DNA of 64,000 nucleotides from Anaerozeibacter quisquiliarum (GTDB lineage Bacteria; Bacillota; Clostridia; Christensenellales; Aristaeellaceae), in assembly GCA_051162045.1 (NCBI GenBank), contig JBISDI010000003.1; one strand, 5' to 3'. A model generated the notes under the pieces. It ran no database searches and was not told the DNA's origin. It was given only the letters and a program-made list of their open reading frames with translations. The position numbers were made by a program, and so were the translations under genes. Positions 8,092-15,878 of this stretch are shown one piece after another; within the stretch, counting starts at the first letter, position 1; each line of letters begins with the position of its first letter.

Positions 8092-9039
8092 ATGGAGTAT
8101 ATGACGGTCAGGGAAGCCGGAGATCAATGGGGGCTTGGGATCAGGATGGTGACGCTTTACTGCACCGAGGGCAGGATCGATGGCGCAGTGAAAAAGGGCA
8201 ATATGTGGCTCATTCCCAAGAATGCCGTAAAGCCGGCTGACGGAAGGCGGAAGATAGCCCCTGTACAGGAAGAAGGCATAACGGAGCAAAACGAATGGCC
8301 TTTCCAGTCGCTGTATGAAAACAAGGACTTGTTTGCGGAGATCGTGAAGCGGTTTCCCTATCCGATGCACATATGCGCGGCGGATGGGACGATGCTCTTG
8401 GCGAATGACGCTTTTTTGGAGTTTGCCAGAATATCAAACCCTGAAAAATTGTATAAGAAGCAAAATGTCGCGCAAGATCCCGTGCTGGAGGAATGGGGCG
8501 TGAAAGACTTCGTCGCCAAGGCCTACCGGGGCGAGGTGGTTCACGCGTATGACGTGAAGGTCCCATATCAGGAAATCGTCGAACGATTGGGCCACAGCAG
8601 GGAATTGGTTTCCGGCAGTATATATCACAACATGACCGCGTTTCCGATCTGCGATGATGGGAACCGATTGCAATATATCGTGACGGTTTTTATGACGTCC
8701 CGGCATTATCAGGGAAGAGACGAAATCATGAAGGGCAAAGAGTATATCGAGGACCATTGGAAGGAGGAATTTGACGCGGACAAACTGGCGGATATCGTTC
8801 ATATGAGCAGATACCACTATGCCCGCCTATTCAAAAGACATACCGGAATGACGCCTTTTACCTTCTATCAGCGCGTTAAGATCGAGAAGATCAAAGAAAA
8901 GCTGTGCGATGACAATCTGTCCGTCGCCCAGGCTTTTGCCGAATGCGGCGCAGATTATAACGGAAATTACGCAAAGGTCTTCAAGCGGAAAACGGGCCTG
9001 ACCCCGTCTCAATACCGTGCCGAAAATACTCGATTCTAG
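8092..9039 (+). CDS. AraC-family transcriptional regulator with excisionase-like N-terminus and PAS-like middle domain
   Basis: A 315-residue three-part regulator. Residues about 3-50 (YMTVREAGDQWGLGIRMVTL, then GRIDGAV and NMWLIPKNAVKP) look like an excisionase/MerR-type winged helix. Residues about 85-200 look like a PAS sensor (PYPMHICAADGTMLLANDAF, then a late VTVFMTSRHYQG). Residues about 205-313 are an AraC double helix-turn-helix (ADIVHMSRYHYARLFKRHTG, then FKRKTGLTPSQYRAE). I chose the ATG at 8092 because AAAGGTGG lies 8 bases upstream; an in-frame GTG at 8080 overlaps that site. The TAG stop is formed at the junction with the inserted MITE-like element. Its target is unknown; it stands alone between an integrase scar and the export island. 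Confidence 0.8.
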   Translation: MEYMTVREAGDQWGLGIRMVTLYCTEGRIDGAVKKGNMWLIPKNAVKPADGRRKIAPVQEEGITEQNEWPFQSLYENKDLFAEIVKRFPYPMHICAADGTMLLANDAFLEFARISNPEKLYKKQNVAQDPVLEEWGVKDFVAKAYRGEVVHAYDVKVPYQEIVERLGHSRELVSGSIYHNMTAFPICDDGNRLQYIVTVFMTSRHYQGRDEIMKGKEYIEDHWKEEFDADKLADIVHMSRYHYARLFKRHTGMTPFTFYQRVKIEKIKEKLCDDNLSVAQAFAECGADYNGNYAKVFKRKTGLTPSQYRAENTRF

Positions 9040-9200
9040 GTAACCGCCGATCAAATCCCACGCGCGGAGGCGGCTGCCTTTGCGCCATCTTGCGCCTGCA
9101 AAATCCTCGACGTAGCGCCGCTACGCCTTCAAATTTTGCAAGCGCAATCTGACGAAAATTCAGCGCGCCACCGCACGCGTGCTTTAATCAGCGCTTACCT
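9038..9200. mobile_element. MITE-like palindromic element, full copy 1 (163 bp)
   Basis: The ends are imperfect inverted repeats (AGGTAACCGCCGATCAAA on the left and the complement AGGTAAGCGCTGATTAAA on the right). The interior folds as a long hairpin whose tip is GTAGCG/CGCTAC, with a TTGCGCCTGCAAAAT/ATTTTGCAAGCGCAA stem. A nearly identical 163-bp copy is at 41511-41673 and a 52-bp deleted copy at 15447-15498. Taking GGTAACC...TTACC as the core, this copy is flanked by TA on both sides, the mark of Tc1/mariner-IS630 type target duplication. It encodes nothing. Its left end completes the stop codon of the upstream AraC-type gene. Confidence 0.75.
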
Positions 9201-9460
9201 AGAAAATGCAGCAGAAAATGCCGGAAATCAAGCACGATTCCGGTAGCTACCCCCCATTTGTTACCATACAATATTTTGGTGATGGAATAGAACCGGGACG
9301 CTGAAAGCCGTAGGTATGCGCCTGCCTTTGCGCGCCGGGCTTGCCCGACGGTTTTGGCATAACACGGTACCAGGTTCTCGTGATGCCGATTCTTTGATCT
9401 CTCGAAGATCGTGCCTGCGGCGGCTAAGGCGATCAAGAGGTATAAGGACGAGATACGTCC
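9201..9460. other. Intergenic stretch with no assignable gene
   Basis: Weak open frames exist here on both strands, but none has a ribosome binding site or a recognisable domain. It probably holds the promoter region of the export island, but I could not pick a convincing -35/-10 pair. Confidence 0.4.
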
Positions 9461-9490
9461 GTAGGGGCCGATGCCCACATCGGCCCCTAC
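9461..9490. repeat. Perfect hairpin before the export island
   Basis: A 13-bp perfect inverted repeat, GTAGGGGCCGATG and its complement, with a 4-base loop. It ends 16 bp before the HlyD-like start, and the ribosome binding site GGGAG lies directly after it. It may be a transcription attenuator, or one of the short GTAGGGGC-type interspersed palindromes seen in clostridial genomes; the latter is from memory. Confidence 0.55.
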
Positions 9491-9506
9491 GAAGGGAGTA
9501 GTCCGC

Positions 9507-9989
9507 ATGAGCGAGAAGATATTTCGCAAGAGAAGCTTGGACCGGGTGACCGGGCCTGAGCAGCTGGACGACTATATCCGCGTGGCCGGGCCGAGCTTGT
9601 GGGTGGCGCTAGGGGCGGTCGGTGTGCTGCTGGCGGCGGCGTTCGTGTGGGGAATGTTCAGCGCGCTGCCCACCACCATTCCGGCATCGGGGGTGGTGAA
9701 GGACGGCGAGGCGACGATCTACCTGCCCGTCGAGCAGGCGGCGAAGGTGCGCGAAGGAATGCCTGTAAAAGCGGGCGGCGTGGCGGGCATGGTCAAGTCG
9801 GTGGCAAAGATGCCGCTGTCCGGGGCCGAAGTCAGGGTGGCGCTCCAAAGCGACTATCTGGCTGAAATGCTGCATCTCACCGACTGGAGCATCCCGGTGA
9901 CCGCCGACGTCCCCGGCCTGCCCGACGGCGTGGTGCCGGTAGCGGTGACGGTGGACTCGGTGCGGCCGCTGGACTTTCTGACCAACTAG
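9507..9989 (+). CDS. Short HlyD-like membrane protein of an NHLM-type peptide export system
   Basis: A 160-residue protein whose start (RKRSLDRVTGPEQLDDYIRV, then a membrane helix at about residues 31-53) matches the N-terminus of NHLM-bacteriocin HlyD-type secretion proteins. Full members are about 250-350 residues with a long coiled-coil hairpin. Here only a short beta-rich part (ASGVVKDGEATIYLPVEQ, then VREGMPVKAGG) follows, so the hairpin is absent. It would be anchored in the membrane with its C-terminus outside, as partner of the two ABC exporters that follow. I chose the ATG at 9507 because GGGAG lies 8 bases upstream; a longer frame from 9471 runs through the hairpin and lacks a site. 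Confidence 0.75.
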   Translation: MSEKIFRKRSLDRVTGPEQLDDYIRVAGPSLWVALGAVGVLLAAAFVWGMFSALPTTIPASGVVKDGEATIYLPVEQAAKVREGMPVKAGGVAGMVKSVAKMPLSGAEVRVALQSDYLAEMLHLTDWSIPVTADVPGLPDGVVPVAVTVDSVRPLDFLTN

Positions 9990-9998
9990 GGTGGCGCG

Positions 9999-12152
9999 AT
10001 GAGCAAAAGTTACGTCAAGGTGCCGGTCGTGATGCAGATGGAAGCGCAGGAATGCGGTGCGGCCTGCCTTGCGATGGTGCTGGCTTATCATAAGAAGTGG
10101 CTGCCGTTGGAAAAGGTGCGCGGCGACTGCGGCGTGTCGCGCGACGGCTCCAGCGCCAAGAACGTGCTGCTGGCCGCGCGCAGCTACGGGCTGAATGCCA
10201 ATGGCTACCGCATGGAGCCGGAGCAATTGGCCGCGCAGGGTACGTTCCCCTGCATCATCCACTGGAACTTCAACCACTTCGTGGTGCTGAACGGCTTCAA
10301 GCGCGGGAAGGCGGTACTCAACGACCCGGCGCGCGGCACGGTGGAGGTGCCGCTGAAGCAGTTCGATGAGGCCTTCACCGGCGTGGTGCTGATGTTTACG
10401 CCGACCGCCGCGTTCCAGCCGGGCGGCAAGCCGAAGAGCGTGATGAGTTTCGTTCAAAAACGGTTGCGCGGGGCGGGAGTGGCGCTGGCGTTCGCCATTT
10501 CCGTAAGCGTCATCGGCGCGCTGACCGGCGTCGCTTCCACGGTGTTCTCCCGCGTGTTCATGGATCGGCTGCTGACAAGGCAGAACCCCGATTGGCTGAT
10601 GCCGTTTCTGATCGCGCTGACGGCGTTCTCGGCGCTTACGTTGATTACGGACTTTATACGAACGCACCACGCGCTGAAAATCGAAGGGAAGCTGGCGGTC
10701 ACCGCCAACGCCAACTTCATGTGGCATGTACTGCGCCTGCCCATGGAATTCTTCTCGCAGCGTATGGCCGGGGACATCAGCATGCGGCAGGGCGAGAACG
10801 AGGCGGTGGCTTCTTCCCTCGTCGCACGGATCGCGCCGCTCTTGCTTGATTTCGTGATGCTGGTGTTCTACCTGACCGTGATGCTTCGGTACAGCGCAAT
10901 GTTGACGCTGGTGGGTATCGCGTCGCTGGCGATCAATCTGCTGGCGGGGCGCTATGTCGCCCAAAAGCGCGTCAACCTGACCCGCGTGACGATGCGCGAT
11001 AGCGGCAAGTTAGCCGGGACGACGGTGGCTGGCGTGGAGATGATCGAGACGATCAAGGCCAGCGGCGCGGAAAACGGCTATTTCGAGCGCTGGGCGGGGT
11101 ATCAGGCGTCGGTCAACGCGCAGGGCGTTGAGGCTATGAAGCTGACGCAGTATTGGGGCAGCATTCCGGGACTGGTCGGTCAGTTGACCAATCTCGCCAT
11201 CCTGATGCTGGGCACGATGCTGATCATGAACGGCGAGTTCACCGTGGGCATGCTGCTGGCCTTTCAGGGCTTTCTTTCATCATTTATGGCCCCGGCGCAG
11301 AGCTTCCTCAACTTGAATCAGAGCATCCTCGAAATGCGCACAGGCATGGAGCGTATCGAGGACGTGATGGAATACCCGGCGGATGTTCACTACACACCCG
11401 CCGAGGAACTGCTGAAGCAGGACTTTTTCAAGCTTTCCGGGGCGCTGACAATGGAGAAGGTGACCTTCGGCTACTCACCCTTGGGAGAGGCGCTGATCGA
11501 GGACTTTGATCTCACCTTAAAGCCGGGCAGCCGCGTGGCGTTTGTAGGGCCGTCGGGCTGTGGAAAATCGACGCTGGCGAAGCTGATCTCCGGGCTATAC
11601 CGGCCTTGGCGCGGGGCAATCAAGTTCGATGGGAAATCCATCGGGGAGATTCCGCGCGAGGTGCTCACCGGCTCGCTGGGGGTGGTCGATCAAGATATCA
11701 TCCTATTCGAGGACACGATCGCCGCAAACATCAAGATGTGGGATTCTTCCATAGAGGATTTTGAGATGATTCTGGCCGCGCGCGATGCCAGTCTGCACGA
11801 GGTTATCATGGGCCGCGACGGCGGCTACCAGTACAAGATCATGGAAAACGGCAAGGACTTCTCGGGCGGACAGCGCCAGCGCATGGAGATCGCGCGGGTG
11901 CTGGCGCAGGATCCGACGATCATCATCATGGATGAGGCGACTTCTGCGCTGGACGCCAAGACCGAGTTCGATGTAATTAAGTCGATCCGAGATCGCGGCA
12001 TTACCTGCGTCGTGGTTGCGCACCGGCTGTCGGCCATCCGTGACTGCGACGAGATCATCGTCATGGACAAGGGCAAGGTGGTCGAGCGCGGCACGCATGA
12101 CGCGTTGTATGCGCTCAATGGCGTCTACACCAACTTGGTCAGCAACGAATGA
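9999..12152 (+). CDS. Peptidase C39-containing ABC exporter (NHLM-type, leader-cleaving)
   Basis: A 717-residue three-domain exporter. Residues 1-140 are a C39 cysteine peptidase with the catalytic Cys19 (in QECGAACLAM), His93 (NHFVVLNGF) and Asp109 (NDPARG). These enzymes cut leaders after a double glycine. A six-helix ABC transmembrane domain covers about residues 150-440. The ATPase domain has Walker A GPSGCGKST near 516, the signature FSGGQRQRMEIARVL near 621 and Walker B IIIMDEATSALD near 641. It starts 9 bases after the HlyD-like gene. Its substrates should be the GG-leader peptides encoded at 14706-16336, which carry EVTGG-like ends. All catalytic residues are present, so it should be active. 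Confidence 0.92.
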   Translation: MSKSYVKVPVVMQMEAQECGAACLAMVLAYHKKWLPLEKVRGDCGVSRDGSSAKNVLLAARSYGLNANGYRMEPEQLAAQGTFPCIIHWNFNHFVVLNGFKRGKAVLNDPARGTVEVPLKQFDEAFTGVVLMFTPTAAFQPGGKPKSVMSFVQKRLRGAGVALAFAISVSVIGALTGVASTVFSRVFMDRLLTRQNPDWLMPFLIALTAFSALTLITDFIRTHHALKIEGKLAVTANANFMWHVLRLPMEFFSQRMAGDISMRQGENEAVASSLVARIAPLLLDFVMLVFYLTVMLRYSAMLTLVGIASLAINLLAGRYVAQKRVNLTRVTMRDSGKLAGTTVAGVEMIETIKASGAENGYFERWAGYQASVNAQGVEAMKLTQYWGSIPGLVGQLTNLAILMLGTMLIMNGEFTVGMLLAFQGFLSSFMAPAQSFLNLNQSILEMRTGMERIEDVMEYPADVHYTPAEELLKQDFFKLSGALTMEKVTFGYSPLGEALIEDFDLTLKPGSRVAFVGPSGCGKSTLAKLISGLYRPWRGAIKFDGKSIGEIPREVLTGSLGVVDQDIILFEDTIAANIKMWDSSIEDFEMILAARDASLHEVIMGRDGGYQYKIMENGKDFSGGQRQRMEIARVLAQDPTIIIMDEATSALDAKTEFDVIKSIRDRGITCVVVAHRLSAIRDCDEIIVMDKGKVVERGTHDALYALNGVYTNLVSNE

Positions 12153-12195
12153 TGGGCCGTTGTAATAAGCTGAAAGCCGGCTGATAGATTGCACT

Positions 12196-12259
12196 TTGCC
12201 TCCCTCCTCAGAGGGAGCCAAGGAGTCGGGCCTAGACAAAACTCGTTTTGCTTAGGCCC
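12196..12259. repeat. Two adjacent hairpins between the ABC exporter genes
   Basis: The first (12196-12221) pairs CTCCCTC with GAGGGAG around a CTCA loop. The second (12228-12259) pairs GGGCCTAGACAAAAC with a complementary arm at 13 of 15 positions around a 2-base loop. They fill the only sizeable gap in the export operon and may modulate read-through. The second ends just before the ribosome binding site of the next gene. Confidence 0.55.
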
Positions 12260-12275
12260 CATAAGGGGGCGCGTC

Positions 12276-14486
12276 ATGGGCTGGTTTGATGAACAAATCA
12301 AGGACCGTATCCGGAACGACGAGGACGGCTTTGCCCAATCGCTCGCCGCGCTATCCGGGGCGATCATGGGCAGGCGCACCGCCGAAGCGCGGATGGACGA
12401 GCGCACCCGCGCCGCCAGCGCCATCGGCGAGATATTGAAGTATTACCGCGTGAAGCCGGTGGAACTCCCAGACAGCCTGACCAACCCAGACGAGCAGCTC
12501 GAGTTTCTGATGCGCCCGTCCGGCATCATGCGCCGATTGGTCAAGCTGACCGAGGGGTTTTACAAGGATGCCGTTGGGCCGCTGCTGGGGCGAACGAAGG
12601 AAGGTTCGCCGGTGGCCATCCTGCCAAACGGCCTCGCAGGGTACGCGTACTACGACTACGGCTCGGGCAGGCAGGTGAGGGTAACCCGCGAGACTGCTGG
12701 AAATCTGGATGAGGCGGCGGTTTGCTTTTATAAGCCATTGCCCTTGCGCAAGATCGGCATCCGCGACCTGCTGATCTATATCGCCCAGACGCTTTCGGCT
12801 TCCGATCTCATCCTCATCTCGCTGGCGGCGCTGGCAGCCATGCTGATCGGCATGCTCTCGCCGTATGTCAACAACCTGTTGTTCGGCGCGGTCATCCCTG
12901 GCGGAGATGGAAGCCTATTGATTCCGCTGGCGGCGCTGATGATCGGGGTGACGGTCTCCACACTCTTAATCGGCATTACCCGTTCGCTGATCTTAGGCCG
13001 CGTGCAGACCAAGATGAACATCGCGGTACAAGCGGCTTCGATGATGCGGGTGCTGTCGCTCCCGGCGGCATTCTTTAAGGAATACAGCTCGGGCGAAATG
13101 TCAAGCCGCGCGCAGAGCATCAATAGTCTATGCGGCATGTTGGCGAACACGATCTTGTCCACCGGGCTGACCAGCCTTTTTTCCCTTGCGTACATCGGGC
13201 AGATCGGCGGCTACGCACCGGGGTTGGTCGCGCCCGCGCTCGCAATCGTGTTGGCGACGGCTGCGATCTCGCTGGTCACGACGCTGCTTCAGACCGAGCG
13301 CTCCGAGCGATCGATGCGGGTGGGGGCCAAACTTTCGGGCTTGGTGTTTGCGTTGTTTTCCGGTGTGCAGAAGATCAAGCTGGCCGGGGCGGAGCGGCGC
13401 GCGTTTGCCAAGTGGTCGGGGGTGTACAGCCAGGCGGCGGAGATGCGGTACGCGCCGCCCTTGTATCTTGAGCTGCTGGCGCTGATCTCATCGGCGGTGA
13501 CCATGCTGGGCACCATCGCGATCTACTTCTACGCGGTCACTTCCGGGGTGGGCGTGGCTGGCTACATGGCGTTCAACGTGTCCTATGGCATGGTGTCCGG
13601 GGCGTTCATGTCGCTGGCAGGCATCACGCTGACGCTGGCAAATATCCGTCCAACGCTTAAGATGGTCGAACCGATCCTGAACGCCGAGCCGGAGGTGTCC
13701 GAGGGCAAGCGGGTAATCACCCGTCTGTCGGGCGGCATCGAGGTGAACAACGTCTCGTTCCGCTACGCCGAGGAAATGCCGCTGGTCTTGGACAACATTT
13801 CCTTAAAAATAAAGCCGGGCCAGTACGTAGCCATCGTCGGTGCGACCGGGTGCGGCAAGTCCACGCTGCTCAGGCTGCTGCTGGGCTTCGAGAAGCCTCA
13901 AAAGGGCGCGGTGTACTACGATGGCAAGGACATCTCGACCATCGACCTGCGTTCGCTGCGCCGCCACATCGGCGTGGTGATGCAGGGCGGCAAGCTGTTC
14001 CAGGGGGACGTCTTCAGCAACATCACCGTGTCCGCGCCTTGGCTCACGCAAAAGGAGGCATGGGCCGCGGCGGAGCTGGCCGGCATCGCCGATGACATCC
14101 GCGATATGCCGATGGGCATGCACACGATGATCTCGGAAGGTTCGGGCGGCATTTCAGGCGGGCAGCGCCAACGGCTGATGATCGCGCGCGCCGTCGCGCC
14201 GGGGCCGAAGGTGTTGATGTTCGACGAGGCCACCTCGGCGCTTGACAACATCACTCAGAAAAAGGTGTCCCAATCGCTGGACGCGATGAAGGCCACCCGC
14301 ATCGTAATCGCCCACCGGCTGTCTACAATACGCCAGTGCGACCGCGTGATCGTGCTGGAAAAGGGCCGCATCGTGGAGGACGGTAACTACGACGAGCTGA
14401 TCGCAAAGAACGGCTCCTTCGCCGCGCTGGTCGCACGCCAACGCTTGGACGACACGGCCTACGTGGGGCACACCACGACGTATTGA
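12276..14486 (+). CDS. Second NHLM-type ABC exporter (permease-ATPase fusion without peptidase)
   Basis: A 736-residue exporter. About 150 N-terminal residues form a cytosolic domain without C39 residues, as in the second ABC protein of NHLM bacteriocin systems. A transmembrane domain covers about residues 165-450. The ATPase domain has Walker A GATGCGKST near 521, signature ISGGQRQRLMIARAV near 625 and Walker B VLMFDEATSALD near 645. I chose the ATG at 12276, preceded by AAGGGGG; the frame is open further upstream through the two hairpins but has no site there. It probably forms a heterodimer or works in series with the C39 exporter; in the NHLM family this pair is fixed. Confidence 0.88.
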   Translation: MGWFDEQIKDRIRNDEDGFAQSLAALSGAIMGRRTAEARMDERTRAASAIGEILKYYRVKPVELPDSLTNPDEQLEFLMRPSGIMRRLVKLTEGFYKDAVGPLLGRTKEGSPVAILPNGLAGYAYYDYGSGRQVRVTRETAGNLDEAAVCFYKPLPLRKIGIRDLLIYIAQTLSASDLILISLAALAAMLIGMLSPYVNNLLFGAVIPGGDGSLLIPLAALMIGVTVSTLLIGITRSLILGRVQTKMNIAVQAASMMRVLSLPAAFFKEYSSGEMSSRAQSINSLCGMLANTILSTGLTSLFSLAYIGQIGGYAPGLVAPALAIVLATAAISLVTTLLQTERSERSMRVGAKLSGLVFALFSGVQKIKLAGAERRAFAKWSGVYSQAAEMRYAPPLYLELLALISSAVTMLGTIAIYFYAVTSGVGVAGYMAFNVSYGMVSGAFMSLAGITLTLANIRPTLKMVEPILNAEPEVSEGKRVITRLSGGIEVNNVSFRYAEEMPLVLDNISLKIKPGQYVAIVGATGCGKSTLLRLLLGFEKPQKGAVYYDGKDISTIDLRSLRRHIGVVMQGGKLFQGDVFSNITVSAPWLTQKEAWAAAELAGIADDIRDMPMGMHTMISEGSGGISGGQRQRLMIARAVAPGPKVLMFDEATSALDNITQKKVSQSLDAMKATRIVIAHRLSTIRQCDRVIVLEKGRIVEDGNYDELIAKNGSFAALVARQRLDDTAYVGHTTTY

Positions 14487-14497
14487 AATATTCTTCC

Positions 14498-14528
14498 ATG
14501 CCGCCTAACAAACGCGTTTGGGCGGCAT
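14498..14528 (+). terminator. Hairpin after the exporter genes
   Basis: ATGCCGCC and CAAACG pair with CGTTTG and GGCGGCAT, with a 3-base bulge. It lies 12 bp after the exporter stop and before the first peptide gene. There is no T-tract, so it may act as a processing or attenuation site that sets the ratio of exporter to peptide mRNA. Confidence 0.5.
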
Positions 14529-14571
14529 ATCAACAGGTAGAGTAACCCAATTTGAGAAAGGGGGCATTCAC

Positions 14572-14676
14572 ATGACGGAGAACAATTAACCGTTGAACCT
14601 TAAGCACGGCGAACTGGACAGGGCGACCGGGGGCTTCGCGGAACCATGGAACGACCCGAACAAGCGGTGTGTTTGA
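14572..14676 (+). pseudogene. Dead double-glycine precursor peptide
   Basis: An ATG with a good site (GAGAAAGGGGG) opens a frame that is stopped by TAA at its sixth codon (14587-14589). The same frame then reads PLNLKHGELDRATGG and a short tail FAEPWNDPNKRCV before TGA. The part after the stop aligns with the leader of the intact peptide at 15542 (PLNLQDGELNEVTGG). So one nonsense mutation, plus loss of most of the core, has killed this copy. A TTG three bases after the stop could in theory restart but has no site. Confidence 0.75.
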
Positions 14677-14705
14677 CCATACGACAATGCAAAGGAGTAT
14701 AGGAC

Positions 14706-14939
14706 ATGAGTGACGAGAAAAACGTACACGCGTTGAACGACAACGAACTGAACGAGGTGACCGGCGGTTTTCGGTTTCTGGACAATGGAGATACCGCCAT
14801 CATGAAATGTTCCAACTGCAAGCGCAACTGCCGAACTCCGGTAATCCGGCGAGGCGAAGTCCTTGAGATAAAATTCCACTGCCAGCACTGTGGGTGGGAT
14901 TTCGACAAGTCGCATACACCCAAGGCAATTGGGCCTTAG
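14706..14939 (+). CDS. Double-glycine leader peptide with zinc-ribbon-like core (peptide 1)
   Basis: A 77-residue precursor. The leader MSDEKNVHALNDNELNEVTGG ends in the double glycine expected by C39 proteases, with the usual acidic and hydrophobic spacing (L-x-x-x-E-L-x-x-V). The 56-residue core has CSNCKRNC and, about 30 residues later, CQHCGWDF, a treble-clef or zinc-ribbon-like pair of CxxC knuckles. AAAGGAG lies 7-8 bases before the start. It is one of six intact relatives in a row and should be exported by the genes at 9507-14486. There is no lanthionine synthetase, radical SAM or cyclodehydratase nearby, so the core is probably unmodified, or disulfide- or metal-bound. Confidence 0.75.
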   Translation: MSDEKNVHALNDNELNEVTGGFRFLDNGDTAIMKCSNCKRNCRTPVIRRGEVLEIKFHCQHCGWDFDKSHTPKAIGP

Positions 14940-14977
14940 GGGGGGCGCCAGCCCAACTTGAGAAAGGTGGCATTCAC

Positions 14978-15205
14978 ATGACAAAGAACGACAACCTACC
15001 GAACGATATCAAAGGGGAAGCAAATGAGGCGCCGATGACCGAGGAACGGTTGGATTCCGTTACGGGGGGCAGGGCTCGCCCGCCTGCACCCGAAAACTGT
15101 TGCAGAGTCTGCAAATCAACGAATGTAGTCAGAAGCAAGGAGGATTCGTGGAATCGCAAAATCGTGTGCAACGATTGCGGCTTTATATACATCTACGCCG
15201 ATTGA
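14978..15205 (+). CDS. Double-glycine leader peptide with zinc-ribbon-like core (peptide 2)
   Basis: A 75-residue precursor. It has the longest leader of the set (31 residues), ending EERLDSVTGG, and a core with NCCRVCKS and KIVCNDCGF about 20 residues apart. The start ATG follows GAGAAAGGTGGCATTCAC, a stretch shared almost base for base with the regions before the dead copy at 14572 and the peptide at 15542, so these genes arose by tandem duplication. The frame is open upstream to 14894, but only the ATG at 14978 has the site. Confidence 0.72.
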   Translation: MTKNDNLPNDIKGEANEAPMTEERLDSVTGGRARPPAPENCCRVCKSTNVVRSKEDSWNRKIVCNDCGFIYIYAD

Positions 15206-15223
15206 GATGGAGGAGTGTAGCAC

Positions 15224-15448
15224 ATGAGTAGCGAGCAGAAGGAACGGAACGAGAAAGTGCTGAACGACGGTGACTTGGACGCGGTGTCCGGCGGCAACGA
15301 TGACGGCTTTCGGAAGTACAAAAGGAAGGACTGCCCCGTCTGCAAGCGCGAGGAGTGGGCGTCGCTCGTTATGACGGCCCGCTATGACGGATACTACCGC
15401 TGCGATTATTGCGGGTGGAAGTACCCAATGGAGCATCACGAATACTAG
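15224..15448 (+). CDS. Double-glycine leader peptide with zinc-ribbon-like core (peptide 3)
   Basis: A 74-residue precursor. The leader ends VLNDGDLDAVSGG and the core has KDCPVCKREEW and, about 25 residues later, RCDYCGWKYP. GGAGG lies 10 bases before the ATG. The TAG stop is made where the deleted MITE-like copy begins, so the C-terminus HEY may differ from the ancestral form. Export by the C39 transporter is inferred from the leader. Confidence 0.75.
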   Translation: MSSEQKERNEKVLNDGDLDAVSGGNDDGFRKYKRKDCPVCKREEWASLVMTARYDGYYRCDYCGWKYPMEHHEY

Positions 15449-15498
15449 GTAACCGCCGATCAAACCCACCGCACGCGTGCTTTAATCAGCGCTTACCT
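15447..15498. mobile_element. MITE-like element, internally deleted copy (52 bp)
   Basis: Both ends of the 163-bp element are kept (AGGTAACCGCCGATCAAA and TTTAATCAGCGCTTACCT with a CCCACCGCACGCGTGC join), but the central hairpin is missing. Flanks are TA on the left and TG on the right. It lies between peptide genes 3 and 4. Confidence 0.72.
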
Positions 15499-15541
15499 GG
15501 AAAGCGAATAAGAAACCCAATGGGAGAAAGGCGGTATACAC

Positions 15542-15841
15542 ATGGCGGATAAAAACCAACCGTTGAACCTTCAGGACGGCGAACTGAACGAGGTGACTGG
15601 GGGTGCCGCGGGTATAATGGATCTTAAAGCGCTTAAAGAGCGTGCGAGGGCGAAGGCTGCGAGCCTTCGATTAAGATGCAGCAGCTGCGGTCATGAGTGC
15701 GAGGGGCGCCTGCTCGAGCTGGATGTCATCGACATGATTGTGGGAGAAGTCTCGCTCAGGATGCGCTTCTATTGCGGTCCATGCATGAATCCTGTTGTTC
15801 GCATGTACACGTACAATGATTCGCTAGGCAGCCTGCACTGA
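15542..15841 (+). CDS. Double-glycine leader peptide with zinc-ribbon-like core (peptide 4)
   Basis: A 99-residue precursor, the longest of the set. The leader is MADKNQPLNLQDGELNEVTGG. The core has a basic helix-like insert (ALKERARAKAASLRLR), then CSSCGHEC and, about 34 residues later, YCGPCMNP. GAGAAAGGCGG lies before the start, as for the dead copy and peptide 2. The insert makes it the most divergent core. Confidence 0.72.
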   Translation: MADKNQPLNLQDGELNEVTGGAAGIMDLKALKERARAKAASLRLRCSSCGHECEGRLLELDVIDMIVGEVSLRMRFYCGPCMNPVVRMYTYNDSLGSLH

Positions 15842-15878
15842 CGTAGTTTGGGTTCAAATGATGAAAGGGGTGTCGGAA

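Noticed and set aside
9188..9529. Minus-strand frame of 113 codons in the gap before the export island
   Set aside because: It runs through the MITE end and the hairpin at 9461, has no site and no recognisable domain.
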